A stretch of DNA of 64,000 bases from positions 1-64,000 of the forward strand of contig CAAFUR010000029.1 of NCBI GenBank assembly GCA_900766245.1, written 5' to 3'. A program made the translations under genes and the position numbers. The DNA comes from Veillonellaceae bacterium. Lineage in GTDB: Bacteria; Bacillota; Negativicutes; Veillonellales; Veillonellaceae. The first letter of the stretch is position 1. Every line of letters begins with the position of its first letter. A model generated the notes under the pieces. The model was given only the letters and a program-made list of their open reading frames with translations, did no database searches and was not told the DNA's origin. Below, piece after piece: positions 8,943 to 17,800 of the stretch.

Positions 8943-8971
8943 ATTATACCCTACTTCCCTTATATTTTCTA
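8943..8971 (-). promoter_or_regulatory. promoter for yajQ (and possibly the cbi operon)
   Basis: On the minus strand a TAGAAA -35 element (8966-8971) and a perfect TATAAT -10 element (8943-8948) are separated by 17 bases, just upstream of the yajQ ribosome-binding site and downstream of the rpoZ terminator. No other good promoter is visible before cbiD. Confidence 0.6.
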
Positions 8972-9018
8972 CCTTTAGAGTGCGTTTTGTTATAGTTTTT
9001 AGGAATGTGGTATACGTT

Positions 9019-9067
9019 AAAAAAATACCTAATGAATAGAGTTTTAATTCCTCTATTCATTAGGTAT
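9019..9067 (-). terminator. intrinsic terminator after rpoZ
   Basis: Seventeen-base perfect arms (9025-9041 and 9051-9067) enclose a 9-base loop, and the minus strand continues into a run of seven Ts. This is a strong Rho-independent terminator for the yicC-gmk-rpoZ transcript. Confidence 0.85.
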
Positions 9068-9086
9068 CTAGTATCGTTATATCAAA

Positions 9087-9299
9087 TTATTTTACGCCAT
9101 CTTTTGTGCGTTCAAACCCTACTTGTTCTGCAGCGATTTCATATAAAGCAATAGATACAGGATTTTCTGTTCCTACTTCACCTACAAGGGATGGATCTCC
9201 ATCTGTCAATTCACGAGCACGCTTAGCTGCTAATGTTACCAACGTGTATTTACTATCCACTTGTTTTTCCAAATCTTTTAAATGCGGTTCTACCATCAT
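9087..9299 (-). CDS. rpoZ: RNA polymerase omega subunit
   Basis: This 70-residue protein matches RpoZ, which helps assemble and stabilise RNA polymerase. The segment YTLVTLAAKRARELTDGD and the final IALYEIAAEQV are typical. It starts with two adjacent ATG codons behind an AAGGAG site. It follows gmk by 30 bases, the common Firmicutes pairing, and is the last gene before a strong terminator. Confidence 0.9.
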   Translation of the reverse strand: MMVEPHLKDLEKQVDSKYTLVTLAAKRARELTDGDPSLVGEVGTENPVSIALYEIAAEQVGFERTKDGVK

Positions 9300-9329
9300 A
9301 ATGAAAGTCTCCTTTGTCTACTTACTATA

Positions 9330-9962
9330 TTATTGCTGTCCTTGCTCATTGCTATAACGTTTATAAATGTATTGAATCTTTTCTTTGTTGCGACTAATCT
9401 TACATGTTTCAGCCCGCAAGATAGATGCTGTTCGTTCAATGGCATCTTCCAAATCATCATTCACCACAATGTAGTCGTAACGATGTGCTAATGCTAATTC
9501 TGAACAAGCTAAAGATAAACGTTTATGAATCACTTCTTTATCATCCGTACCACGACCATGCAGACGAGATGTTAACACATCTAAGGATGGTGGCACAACG
9601 TAGATAAAGACAGCATCGCTGTAGGATTCTTTTACCTTCATAGCACCTTGAATATCAATCTCCAAAATCACGCTCTTGCCTTCTTCTAATAAGTTCATAA
9701 CGTGCTCTTTCGGTGTACCATAGTAATTATCATACACTTTTGCATATTCTAAGAATGCATCTTCTTTGATTAGTTTTTCAAATGTATCTACATCTCGGAA
9801 GAAATAGCTAATGCCTTCTTCTTCTCCCACCCGCGGTTGACGTGTGGTCATCGATACAGAATAGACCAGGTTTGGCATTTGTTTGCGGAGTTCTGCACAA
9901 ATCGTGCCTTTTCCTGCCCCAGATGGTCCTGAAATGACGATTAATATTCCTTTATCAGACAT
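9330..9962 (-). CDS. gmk: guanylate kinase
   Basis: This 210-residue cytoplasmic enzyme phosphorylates GMP to GDP. The P-loop GPSGAGKGT is at 12-20. The GMP-binding segment SMTTRQPRVGEEEGISYFF, the DIQGAMKVK segment and the lid region with R-L-x-x-R-G-T-D follow. Length is normal. It lies 24 bases after yicC, and a GGAG site sits six bases before its ATG. Confidence 0.95.
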   Translation of the reverse strand: MSDKGILIVISGPSGAGKGTICAELRKQMPNLVYSVSMTTRQPRVGEEEGISYFFRDVDTFEKLIKEDAFLEYAKVYDNYYGTPKEHVMNLLEEGKSVILEIDIQGAMKVKESYSDAVFIYVVPPSLDVLTSRLHGRGTDDKEVIHKRLSLACSELALAHRYDYIVVNDDLEDAIERTASILRAETCKISRNKEKIQYIYKRYSNEQGQQ

Positions 9963-9986
9963 GATAACTCCAGTACTACTTACACA

Positions 9987-10868
9987 TTATTCTATATTCT
10001 GAATTTGCTCTCTTACTTTTTCTAACTCTACTTTCAATTGTACAACTGTATCTACAATTGTAATTTCATTCCCTTTAGATCCCATTGTATTGACCTCACG
10101 GTTCATTTCTTGTAACAAGAAGTCTAACTTCCGTCCAATAGGTCCTTCTTCCTCAAGGATTTCCTTTAATTGTACCACATGTGAGGCAAATCGGGCAATC
10201 TCTTCTGAAATATCTACTTTATCTGAAAGAATAGCCACTTCTTGCATAAACCGTTCTTCTTGAAAATCTACGCCCACTTTATCTAGCATAGTTTGGATTC
10301 GTTGTAATAACCGATCTTCATGATGTGCTAGGGCCACATCCCTTCGACTTTCCATGTAAGCGAATAATGTTTCAATCCCTTGTAGGCGTTTCGTAATATC
10401 TTCTTTCATCGCAACGCCTTCTTTGGCACGCATCGCAAGAACACCGTCAATGGCCAATTTTGTTGCCTCTTCTAAAGATCGTCCCATCGCCTCTTCATCA
10501 GTAGGTGGTTCTTCTACAGAGATCCAATCCGAAGAAATGGACATAATTGCCGATAGAGGAACCTCTTTCACATCTGCATAGAATCCCTCTTCTACCAAAA
10601 ATTGTTTAATCTGTCCACATAAGGCACGGTTCATAAATAATTCTTTCTCTTGCTCGCCGGACTCTTTGTATAAAATAGACACCTCTACCTTACCACGCTG
10701 AAAAGCAGATTGGATTAGGCGTCGAACTTTGTCTTCAAAGATATTAAATTGTTTAGGACTTTTAATTGTAATATCACAATATCTTGTGTTTACCGTTTTA
10801 ATCTCTACTTGGAAACTTCCTGTTTCTGTAGTCACTATGCCGCGACCAAAGCCTGTCATACTGTTCAT
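9987..10868 (-). CDS. yicC: YicC family endoribonuclease-like protein
   Basis: This 293-residue protein starts with the family hallmark MTGFGRG (residues 4-10). It ends with the conserved GRKLDFLLQEMNREVNTMGSK region followed by a coiled C-terminal helix. E. coli YicC is described as a stress-linked endoribonuclease. The gene leads the yicC-gmk-rpoZ operon. RemA, which often sits between yicC and gmk in Bacillus, is absent here. Confidence 0.9.
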   Translation of the reverse strand: MNSMTGFGRGIVTTETGSFQVEIKTVNTRYCDITIKSPKQFNIFEDKVRRLIQSAFQRGKVEVSILYKESGEQEKELFMNRALCGQIKQFLVEEGFYADVKEVPLSAIMSISSDWISVEEPPTDEEAMGRSLEEATKLAIDGVLAMRAKEGVAMKEDITKRLQGIETLFAYMESRRDVALAHHEDRLLQRIQTMLDKVGVDFQEERFMQEVAILSDKVDISEEIARFASHVVQLKEILEEEGPIGRKLDFLLQEMNREVNTMGSKGNEITIVDTVVQLKVELEKVREQIQNIE

Positions 10869-11348
10869 GGATTTACCTCGCGTTTCCGTTCTATTTCTTA
10901 CTTTTCAGTATAGCACGGTAAGAGTAAAAATAAAACGTTTTATTTGCTCTAATCTATATCTATCATAATGTTAATATAGTTAGAAATTTTATTTCACTAC
11001 TAATTCAGATATGCATTATTCTTCTCTTATTTATCGCTCTCAGTGAAACATCAAGTTTAACGATGTCTCTATTCATCTATATTTTGGGTGTCATACCTTT
11101 AATTCAAAACCTACCTATATCTCCTAGTACTAGATTAGTGTATACTAGTATAGTGATAGTTTTTAAATTTTTCTCTTACTAATAGATAGTATAAGAATAT
11201 GGTATCCTTAGTAAGGTACCATGTAATGCCAATCATTTTTGTAATCTTATAAATACATAGCTATGTCTTTTGTATAATATCGAAGTATAATTTCACTGAT
11301 ATGTTACACTTTCAGATATAACAATACACCTATAACGAAAGGATTTTC
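10869..11348. other. AT-rich divergent intergenic region between yicC and rqcH
   Basis: There is no credible ORF. On the minus side a TATACT box (10907-10912 on the plus strand) may be the -10 of yicC, with a weak -35. On the plus side TATAAT boxes at 11273-11278 and 11286-11291 may serve rqcH, but neither has a good -35. A near-perfect hairpin (11199-11222, one bulge) lies within it. It is unusually long for this compact genome. Confidence 0.5.
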
Positions 11349-13076
11349 ATGAATTTAGATGGTTTAACATTATCTGTATTAATACGTGAACTGAACGACC
11401 AAGTCGGTAATGGTCAGATTCAACGTATTCAGCAGATTGATAAAACAAGCATTCTTTTAAAAATTAATACACTTACCACGAGTCCCTACTTAGTGATTAC
11501 CGTGGGTAGCGCTCCGTCTATCTATGTAACGGACAAGATAGTAGACGCTCCTAAAGAGCCTACATCTCTCATTATGTATTTACGTAAACATATTGAAGGA
11601 GCTCGCATCACAAATATCGAGCAACTTCATGGGGACCGTATCATCCGCATTACAGCTGACAAATTAGGCTTAGATGGTTCTATTGTTGTCAATGAAATCT
11701 ATGTAGAACTAATGGGTAAATATTCCAACTGTATCTTCGTGCAAGATGGCATCATTTTAGAATCCCTTGTCCACGTTACACCACTGATGAACCGTGTGCG
11801 ATCCGTGGCACCTAAATTGCCTTATGAATTGCCACCCAATACCTCTCGTGTAGACCTCATGCAATTCTCTGGTCCAGAAATAACTCAATTACTCCAATCC
11901 TTCTCCCAGGATACAGTGGGCAATACGATTCGTCACATCTTCAATGGCTTTGGTCCTGTCCTATTAGATGATCTATGTTATCGTATGGGGCTAACTCCTA
12001 CGACACCGATGACAGCGGAGCTCATCAATAGCATCACCGAAGGACTTACTAATTTGCAATCCCAACTTCTTAGGGCACAAGGATTATTGCAATACACCAC
12101 GGCTACTGGTAAACGTTTGTTAACGCCTATTCCACTCTGTGAAAGTTCTCCCCACACCATTGTTGATACTATCCAGTATCCAACAATTTCTGAGGCTCTT
12201 TCACAGGATGTGGCAAAGCTAGGAGCCATTCATACGGCAGGAAAAGAGTTAGAAAAAATTATCTCCGCTGCTATCAAAAAAGAGGAAGGTCGTCACGAAA
12301 AAATAAAAGCTGAACTAGACGACACATCCAAAGCGGATATGTATAAATCCTATGGGGATTTGCTCATGATTTATAGCTACTTGCCCCACCACTATGAATC
12401 GGAAGTGACAGTACAAAATGTATTATCTGACTCGGCTGAAGATATTACAATCCCATTGGATCCCCCATTATCCATTACAGAAAATGCGCAGGCCTATTAT
12501 AAACTATATCGTAAGATGAAAAATCGTACAAAAAATGGTCAATACCAACTAGAGCAAAGCACCATGCGCCTTTCTTATTTGGAATCCATTCAATACAGTT
12601 TATCTTTGGCCACGACCAAACAGTCTGTTCAAGAAATTCGCAGTGAATGTGAAAGTGCAGGCATCTTGCGTCAATCTAAAAAGCCGATTCCTTTCAAGAT
12701 TAAAAAAGACAATTTCTTGCATTTTACCATTCCTAATGGTGACGTATATGTAGGGCAAAACAACCAGCAAAATGAGTACCTTACCAACCGTTGGGCTAAA
12801 CCTAATGACCTATGGTTACATACACAGCATATTCAAGGATCTCATGTTATCTTACGTTCAAATATAGAACCAGATATTAAAATGATTGAAGCCGCTGCGC
12901 AAATCGCTGCGTACTTTAGCAAAGGAAAAGATACATCTAAAGTAACCGTGGACTACACCTTAGTGAAGCACATTAAAAAGCCACCTGGATCTCCTTTGGG
13001 ATATGTCATATTTAATACCCACAACGACATTGTGGTAGAACCGAAAGTACCTGAGGGGTATACAGAAAATCACTAG
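11349..13076 (+). CDS. rqcH: NFACT ribosome quality-control protein RqcH
   Basis: This 575-residue protein belongs to the NFACT/Rqc2/FbpA family. In Bacillus RqcH binds stalled 50S subunits and adds alanine tails that mark nascent chains for degradation. Visible parts are the N-terminal NFACT-N start with the conserved Asp-Arg pair (96-97, in HGDRIIRI), central coiled coils, and the C-terminal NFACT-R core with NDLWLHTQHIQGSHVIL. Some relatives were named fibronectin-binding proteins. The ATG has an AAAGGA site. The gene is monocistronic, with a terminator about 80 bases downstream. Confidence 0.92.
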   Translation: MNLDGLTLSVLIRELNDQVGNGQIQRIQQIDKTSILLKINTLTTSPYLVITVGSAPSIYVTDKIVDAPKEPTSLIMYLRKHIEGARITNIEQLHGDRIIRITADKLGLDGSIVVNEIYVELMGKYSNCIFVQDGIILESLVHVTPLMNRVRSVAPKLPYELPPNTSRVDLMQFSGPEITQLLQSFSQDTVGNTIRHIFNGFGPVLLDDLCYRMGLTPTTPMTAELINSITEGLTNLQSQLLRAQGLLQYTTATGKRLLTPIPLCESSPHTIVDTIQYPTISEALSQDVAKLGAIHTAGKELEKIISAAIKKEEGRHEKIKAELDDTSKADMYKSYGDLLMIYSYLPHHYESEVTVQNVLSDSAEDITIPLDPPLSITENAQAYYKLYRKMKNRTKNGQYQLEQSTMRLSYLESIQYSLSLATTKQSVQEIRSECESAGILRQSKKPIPFKIKKDNFLHFTIPNGDVYVGQNNQQNEYLTNRWAKPNDLWLHTQHIQGSHVILRSNIEPDIKMIEAAAQIAAYFSKGKDTSKVTVDYTLVKHIKKPPGSPLGYVIFNTHNDIVVEPKVPEGYTENH

Positions 13077-13156
13077 TTTATCTTATGTACAAGTTAGAAT
13101 ATCCCTTTTTGATCTAATAGTAACCAATGATTTTTATCAACATAATCAAAATATAG

Positions 13157-13198
13157 AAAAGGCTGTAAGCATTCACATCATGTGCTTACAGCCTTTTT
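13157..13198. terminator. bidirectional terminator between rqcH and bioA
   Basis: Eleven-base arms (13161-13171 and 13183-13193) pair perfectly, with A runs on the left and T runs on the right. It can therefore stop rqcH from the left and bioA from the right. The remaining 170 bases up to bioA show nothing else convincing. Confidence 0.8.
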
Positions 13199-13365
13199 AT
13201 TATTCTAATTCATATCGTATGAACTTCACTATCACTCTCCTACATCAGACTATATTCAGGTTCTTTTCCATCTATATAATCTAAAAAATATTTTAGGGAA
13301 TTAGATATTACCCAAATTGTAGCACAAAGATGATAGTTTAACGAGTTATATTTAATGATTTACAC

Positions 13366-14712
13366 TTATCCCAATACATCTGCCATGGCTTTCACTGTTC
13401 GTTCGATGGCGATATCTATGGTCTCTTTATCAATGGTTAAAGGGGGATTAAAGTAAATGACATTCCCCAATGGTCTGAGTAGTAATCCTCTATCTAATGC
13501 TTTTTTATAGATTTGATAGCCCATGCGCAAGGAGCCATCAAATCCTTCTTTTGCTTCTTTATTAGTAACAAGTTCGATGGCATTTATTAATCCCATACGA
13601 CGGATTTCTCCTACATTGGGGTGATTACCTAAGGCTTTCAGTAAGGCATCATGTAAATAGTTACCCATTTCCTCAGCTTGTTCTAAAATATGTTCATCTC
13701 GCAATGTATCTAGTACTGCCAATGCTGCGGCACAGCCCAGTGGATTACCACTATAGGTATGACTATGCATGAATGCTTTCATCGTATGGTAATCATCGTA
13801 GAAGGCCTGATAAATTTTTTCAGCTACTACTGTAATTGACATCGGCATATAGCCACCAGTCAATGCTTTGGAGACAGTCATAATATCTGGAGAAACTCCT
13901 GCATGGTCAAAGGCAAATAACTTGCCTGTACGACCAAATCCTGTGGCAATTTCATCAGCAATCAGTAACACTCCATAACGGTCGCACAGCTCACGTAGTT
14001 TACGTAGGTATTCTGGCGGATACATTTTCATACCTGCACACCCTTGAATCAATGGTTCGACGATCACTGCTGCCAAGGTAGATCCATGTTCTGCAAAGTC
14101 TTTTTCCATATGCTCAAAACATTCACAGGAACAAGTTTCACGAGTTTTATCATAAGCACAACGATAACAGTCTGGTCCTTGTGTGTGAACAGTTTGATCC
14201 ATCAACATTGGCTTATAAATTTCAGCAAACAAATCCATACTACCTACCGATAAAGCACCAATGGTTTCACCATGGTAGCTCTCACTGAGGCATAAAAATT
14301 TTTGACGCTCTGGGTGACCTGTTTGATAGTGATATTGGAACGCCATTTTCAAAGCACATTCTACGGCGCCAGACCCATTATCACTAAAGTGAAACCTTGT
14401 TAATCCTTCTGGTACTACTTCTTTCAATCGTTCAGCCAAAGTGATAGCCGGACGATGACTAAAATTAGCAAAGATGACATGTTCCAATGTATCTAGTTGA
14501 TGTTTAATCGCCTCATTGATCTTTGGATGGCAATGGCCCAATAAATTACACCACCAAGAACTAATGATATCTATGTATTCTTTTCCATCTACATCATATA
14601 AATAGCAACCTTTTGCATGGTCAATTACAATGGGTGGCAATGTTTCATAATCTTTCATTTGAGAACATGGATGCCAAATTAACTCTAAATCCTTTTTTGC
14701 CCAATCTTTCAT
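13366..14712 (-). CDS. bioA: adenosylmethionine-8-amino-7-oxononanoate aminotransferase
   Basis: This 448-residue PLP enzyme converts KAPA to DAPA in biotin synthesis with SAM as amino donor. It shows WHPCSQMKDYE near 13-23, the DNGSGAVECALKMA segment, the SYHGETIGALSVG segment, DEIATGFGRTG (253-263) and the PLP lysine in TVSKALTGGY (Lys282). A cysteine-rich insertion at 182-199 (C-x2-C, then C-x-C-x-C) matches a loop common in Firmicutes BioA. It is the last gene of bioY-bioD-bioA; bioF, bioB and bioH are not in the window. Confidence 0.93.
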   Translation of the reverse strand: MKDWAKKDLELIWHPCSQMKDYETLPPIVIDHAKGCYLYDVDGKEYIDIISSWWCNLLGHCHPKINEAIKHQLDTLEHVIFANFSHRPAITLAERLKEVVPEGLTRFHFSDNGSGAVECALKMAFQYHYQTGHPERQKFLCLSESYHGETIGALSVGSMDLFAEIYKPMLMDQTVHTQGPDCYRCAYDKTRETCSCECFEHMEKDFAEHGSTLAAVIVEPLIQGCAGMKMYPPEYLRKLRELCDRYGVLLIADEIATGFGRTGKLFAFDHAGVSPDIMTVSKALTGGYMPMSITVVAEKIYQAFYDDYHTMKAFMHSHTYSGNPLGCAAALAVLDTLRDEHILEQAEEMGNYLHDALLKALGNHPNVGEIRRMGLINAIELVTNKEAKEGFDGSLRMGYQIYKKALDRGLLLRPLGNVIYFNPPLTIDKETIDIAIERTVKAMADVLG

Positions 14713-14745
14713 GTGTATACCTATACCTCTCTTATAATTATCTAA

Positions 14746-15450
14746 TTATGCATGGGGATTCACAACATCCTCGTAACAATTTAACATAGTGTCCACATCC
14801 ATATGCAAGGATGTTTCACCTGGTCTTATTCGATCTAAGACAGGAATTCCCGTCAATCGTTCCATCATCACACAATTATCTTCTTCCATCGGGTTTCCTG
14901 TGTATTGATTCACAATGATACCTTTTACAGTAATACCTTTGGATTGCAAATAATGGATTGTCAACACTGTACTGTTAATCGTACCAAGTGCTGCTGTAGC
15001 TACCACAATGGTTGGCAGGCCTAAATCTTTTACTACATCTTCTAGCATATATAGCTCTGTATCTGTTACATACAGAGGACAAATAATGCCACCACTACCT
15101 TCTACAGTTGTATAGATATGTGATCTAGCGACGTTACAGAAATTTTGGTTCACTATGGTTCTATCGATAACTTTTCCTTCATGACGAGCCGCTAAATGGG
15201 GAGAGACAGCCTCATCAAATACATAGGATAGTAAACTTTCATCCTCCTGTGAAAGTCCTGCCACTTGTTTTACATAGCCTGCATCGCTTTCAGAAATGCT
15301 AGGAGCTCCACTAACCGCTGCCTTATAATATGCCACATCATGGCCAGCTTCATGAAGTTTTTTGAGCCATAAAGCAGTGATATATGTTTTACCTACATCT
15401 GTTCCTGTACCTAATATATAAAGGCCTTTTTGGCTTTCTGTTGTTGTCAT
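14746..15450 (-). CDS. bioD: dethiobiotin synthetase
   Basis: This 234-residue ATP-dependent carboxylase closes the ureido ring of dethiobiotin. The P-loop GTGTDVGKTYIT is near the N-terminus, and EGSGGIICPL and AALGTINSTVLT are typical. The ATG at 15450 with AAAGGA eight bases upstream is preferred over an upstream GTG at 15480, which lacks a good ribosome-binding site. It lies 33 bases before bioA. Confidence 0.92.
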   Translation of the reverse strand: MTTTESQKGLYILGTGTDVGKTYITALWLKKLHEAGHDVAYYKAAVSGAPSISESDAGYVKQVAGLSQEDESLLSYVFDEAVSPHLAARHEGKVIDRTIVNQNFCNVARSHIYTTVEGSGGIICPLYVTDTELYMLEDVVKDLGLPTIVVATAALGTINSTVLTIHYLQSKGITVKGIIVNQYTGNPMEEDNCVMMERLTGIPVLDRIRPGETSLHMDVDTMLNCYEDVVNPHA

Positions 15451-15559
15451 GATTTTATCCTTTCCTACGTTGTTCATCACCTACGGTGACTTTCATAAAT
15501 ATCAACATAAGGTGCATACCAACGTGTATATGCACCTTATGTCACATCTGTTATGTATA

Positions 15560-16126
15560 CTATCGTTTTAAAATCGGAAGTAATCGTTTTGCAATCACTG
15601 CTGCCAAGATACAAAGGAAAATATCTGGAATCACTGGCAATGCAAAACAGTAGATAAATAATACATCTAGTCCAATTGGTTTAGCTAAGTATAAATCCAT
15701 AATTTCATATAAGTAGACCATGCCTAAGGCATATACTATAGCTAAATTCACAAAAGAAGCGGTTAACAATGTTTTGAAAGTCACAACCGTTGCTTTTTCT
15801 ATCATACGACCCGCCATAAAAGCACCAATAGCAAAGCCTAATAGATAGCCAAAGGTAGGTTTGAAGATGTACATAAATCCACCACCTTCAGTAAATACCG
15901 GCACCCCTACAAGACCAAGAATGATGTACATCGCCACACTCATACCGCCTAATCGACTTCCCAAGATTAAACCAGCTAATGTGGTAAAGAGCAATTGCAA
16001 GGTAAATGGCAAATTAGGAATAGGAATCTTAATAAATGCCCCTACTGCTACCAAAGCCACAAATAATGCGGTCATCGTAATTTGTCTTGCACTCATCGCT
16101 CCTGTTACATTTGTTTCTTCTTTCAT
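15560..16126 (-). CDS. bioY: biotin transporter substrate-binding subunit BioY
   Basis: This 188-residue hydrophobic protein has about six membrane segments and is the S component of an ECF-type biotin importer. The family pattern IPIPNLPFTLQLLFTTLAG and the GGGFMYIFKPTFGYLLGF segment are clear. It is the first gene of the bioY-bioD-bioA transcript, so biotin uptake and synthesis are co-regulated. No ECF ATPase or T component is nearby, so it probably uses shared modules encoded elsewhere. Confidence 0.93.
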   Translation of the reverse strand: MKEETNVTGAMSARQITMTALFVALVAVGAFIKIPIPNLPFTLQLLFTTLAGLILGSRLGGMSVAMYIILGLVGVPVFTEGGGFMYIFKPTFGYLLGFAIGAFMAGRMIEKATVVTFKTLLTASFVNLAIVYALGMVYLYEIMDLYLAKPIGLDVLFIYCFALPVIPDIFLCILAAVIAKRLLPILKR

Positions 16127-16183
16127 GATAGGACCCTCCCTTGAGCCACAACATAAGATGATAAAAAATGTCTTTCAAGTAGT

Positions 16184-16212
16184 ATTAAAACACTATTGCT
16201 TTTTATTGTCAA
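16184..16212 (-). promoter_or_regulatory. promoter of the bioY-bioD-bioA operon
   Basis: On the minus strand a consensus TTGACA -35 (16207-16212) and a TTTAAT -10 (16184-16189) are separated by 17 bases. The -35 lies inside the left arm of the BirA-type inverted repeat, so bound BirA would block RNA polymerase. Confidence 0.75.
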
Positions 16213-16241
16213 CTCCAATGTGTTTACTAGGAGTTTACAAT
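16205..16241. promoter_or_regulatory. BirA-type biotin operator
   Basis: The inverted repeat ATTGTCAACTCC (16205-16216) and GGAGTTTACAAT (16230-16241), spaced by 13 bases and matching at 11 of 12 positions, carries the TTGTMAAC/GTTTACAA half-sites of known BirA operators. It overlaps the -35 of the biotin operon promoter. The spacing is slightly longer than in the E. coli bio operator. birA itself is not in the window. Confidence 0.75.
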
Positions 16242-16289
16242 AAAAAGAAACGATCTATCGTATCATATATCATGATAGATAGATCGTTT
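16241..16289 (-). terminator. intrinsic terminator after surE
   Basis: Twelve-base arms (16248-16259 and 16278-16289) pair perfectly and the minus strand continues as CTTTTTATTG. It lies about 100 bases past the surE stop and just before the biotin operator, insulating the two transcripts. Confidence 0.65.
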
Positions 16290-16391
16290 GTATATTATTA
16301 GATACATCAAAGATTTATAACTATACTATAATAAATATATCCAAAAGTTAATACTTCCTCCACGGGGTTGTAAAGCTTTAATGACTGCACG

Positions 16392-17153
16392 CTATTTATT
16401 TGCAATTAACTGTTCCACCACAGGAATTTGAGCCGTATCTTCTTGTTTCCACGTCAAAGGCACCACAGATATATATCCTTCTTTGATATGTCCCACATCG
16501 GTTGGTTTATCTTCCTTATGGAATCCTTGGTCGCCTACAATCCAATAGTACTCTCTACCCTTAGCATCTTGGCGCACATCAATGACATTCGTATACTCTT
16601 GAAAGCCTTGATGGAATACTTTCACTTGCTCCCAACCAACAGGGCCTTCTTTTAGGAAATTGACATTTAACAACCCTTCATATTTTCCTTTTTCGTATAT
16701 AACTCTGATAAAGTCAGTAATAAAAGGCAATATTTCCTCCATACGTTTGACGGTATATTTCTCAAGAGATAAAGCCAAAGATGGAATATTGTACATCAAC
16801 CCTTCTAATGCGGCACCGACAGTACCTGAATACACCGCATCAGATCCTAAGTTAAATCCATGATTAATACCAGATACAACTAAGTCAGGACGATCATTTT
16901 TTAATAAATAAGATAAAGAAAACTTCACGCAGTCTACTGGCGTGCCCTCTACAAAGAGCATTCTTGGGTTGTCGCCCTCTTCACTCATCTCTTTTGCTCG
17001 AATAGGCACTTGTACCGTTAACGCACTAGATTTTGCACTTTGCTCCACCTTAGGTGCCACCATTGTCACCCGATGATGCTTTGCTAACTCCTGTGCTAAA
17101 CCCTGTATCCCAGGGGCCCATAAGCCGTCGTCATTTGTTAATAAAATATGCAT
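16392..17153 (-). CDS. surE: 5'/3'-nucleotidase SurE
   Basis: This 253-residue metal-dependent phosphatase removes phosphate from nucleoside monophosphates. The metal-binding motif LLTNDDGLWAPGI with Asp8-Asp9 is at the N-terminus. The conserved VVSGINHGFNLGSDAVYSGTVGAA region follows at about 98-121. Length is normal. It is transcribed alone, with its own downstream hairpin and about 170 bases before rpiB. Confidence 0.93.
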   Translation of the reverse strand: MHILLTNDDGLWAPGIQGLAQELAKHHRVTMVAPKVEQSAKSSALTVQVPIRAKEMSEEGDNPRMLFVEGTPVDCVKFSLSYLLKNDRPDLVVSGINHGFNLGSDAVYSGTVGAALEGLMYNIPSLALSLEKYTVKRMEEILPFITDFIRVIYEKGKYEGLLNVNFLKEGPVGWEQVKVFHQGFQEYTNVIDVRQDAKGREYYWIVGDQGFHKEDKPTDVGHIKEGYISVVPLTWKQEDTAQIPVVEQLIANK

Positions 17154-17255
17154 AGTGTCTCCTATCTAATAGTAATATTACATATACTATTGTATAGTAA
17201 ATTGACTAATATTTCTATATTTGTAAGATTCCGAATATATTTATTTTAAAATTAT

Positions 17256-17310
17256 ATCGAACATAAAAACGGCTAGCCCATTTTTAGGACCAGCCGTTAC
17301 TTTGTTCGAT
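17256..17310 (-). terminator. intrinsic terminator after rpiB
   Basis: Inner arms 17268-17279 and 17287-17298 pair with two mismatches, and outer 8-base arms 17256-17263 and 17303-17310 pair perfectly. On the minus strand the inner stem runs into TTTATG. It lies just past the rpiB stop. Confidence 0.65.
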
Positions 17311-17324
17311 ATTATTCTATTATA

Positions 17325-17762
17325 TTATTCTTCAATAGCTGAGATTTTATCCACACGTTTTGCATGCCGACCGCCTTCAAACTCAGTATGCAACCAAATG
17401 TCCACGATTTCTAATGCCAAACCTTGACCGATAACACGTTCACCCATAGTTAGTACGTTAGCATTGTTATGCTCACGACTAGCATGGGCAGAGAACGTAT
17501 CATGGCATAATGCAGCACGAACCCCTTTTACCTTGTTCGCAGCAATACCGATACCGATACCTGTACCACATGTCAAAATACCACGGTCAAATTCACCAGC
17601 AGCTACTGCTTCTGCCAATGGTTTTGCCACATCTGGATAATCCATGGAATCTGTGGAGTACGTACCAAAATCTTTGTACTCAATGCCTTGTTTCTCTAGT
17701 AAGCCTTTAATAGCTTCTTTTAAATGAAATCCACCATGATCACAACCAACTGCTACTTTCAT
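17325..17762 (-). CDS. rpiB: ribose-5-phosphate isomerase B
   Basis: This 145-residue enzyme interconverts ribose 5-phosphate and ribulose 5-phosphate. It has the N-terminal GCDHGGFHLKEAI motif, the active-site cysteine in GILTCGTGIGIGIAANK (Cys65), and the substrate-binding DTFSAHASREHNNANVLTMG segment. Length is normal for LacAB/RpiB. It lies 38 bases after the phosphatase gene and is probably co-transcribed with it. Confidence 0.93.
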   Translation of the reverse strand: MKVAVGCDHGGFHLKEAIKGLLEKQGIEYKDFGTYSTDSMDYPDVAKPLAEAVAAGEFDRGILTCGTGIGIGIAANKVKGVRAALCHDTFSAHASREHNNANVLTMGERVIGQGLALEIVDIWLHTEFEGGRHAKRVDKISAIEE

Positions 17763-17800
17763 TTCGTCCTCCTTTATTTAAAACGTTGTTCACCTTTTAA

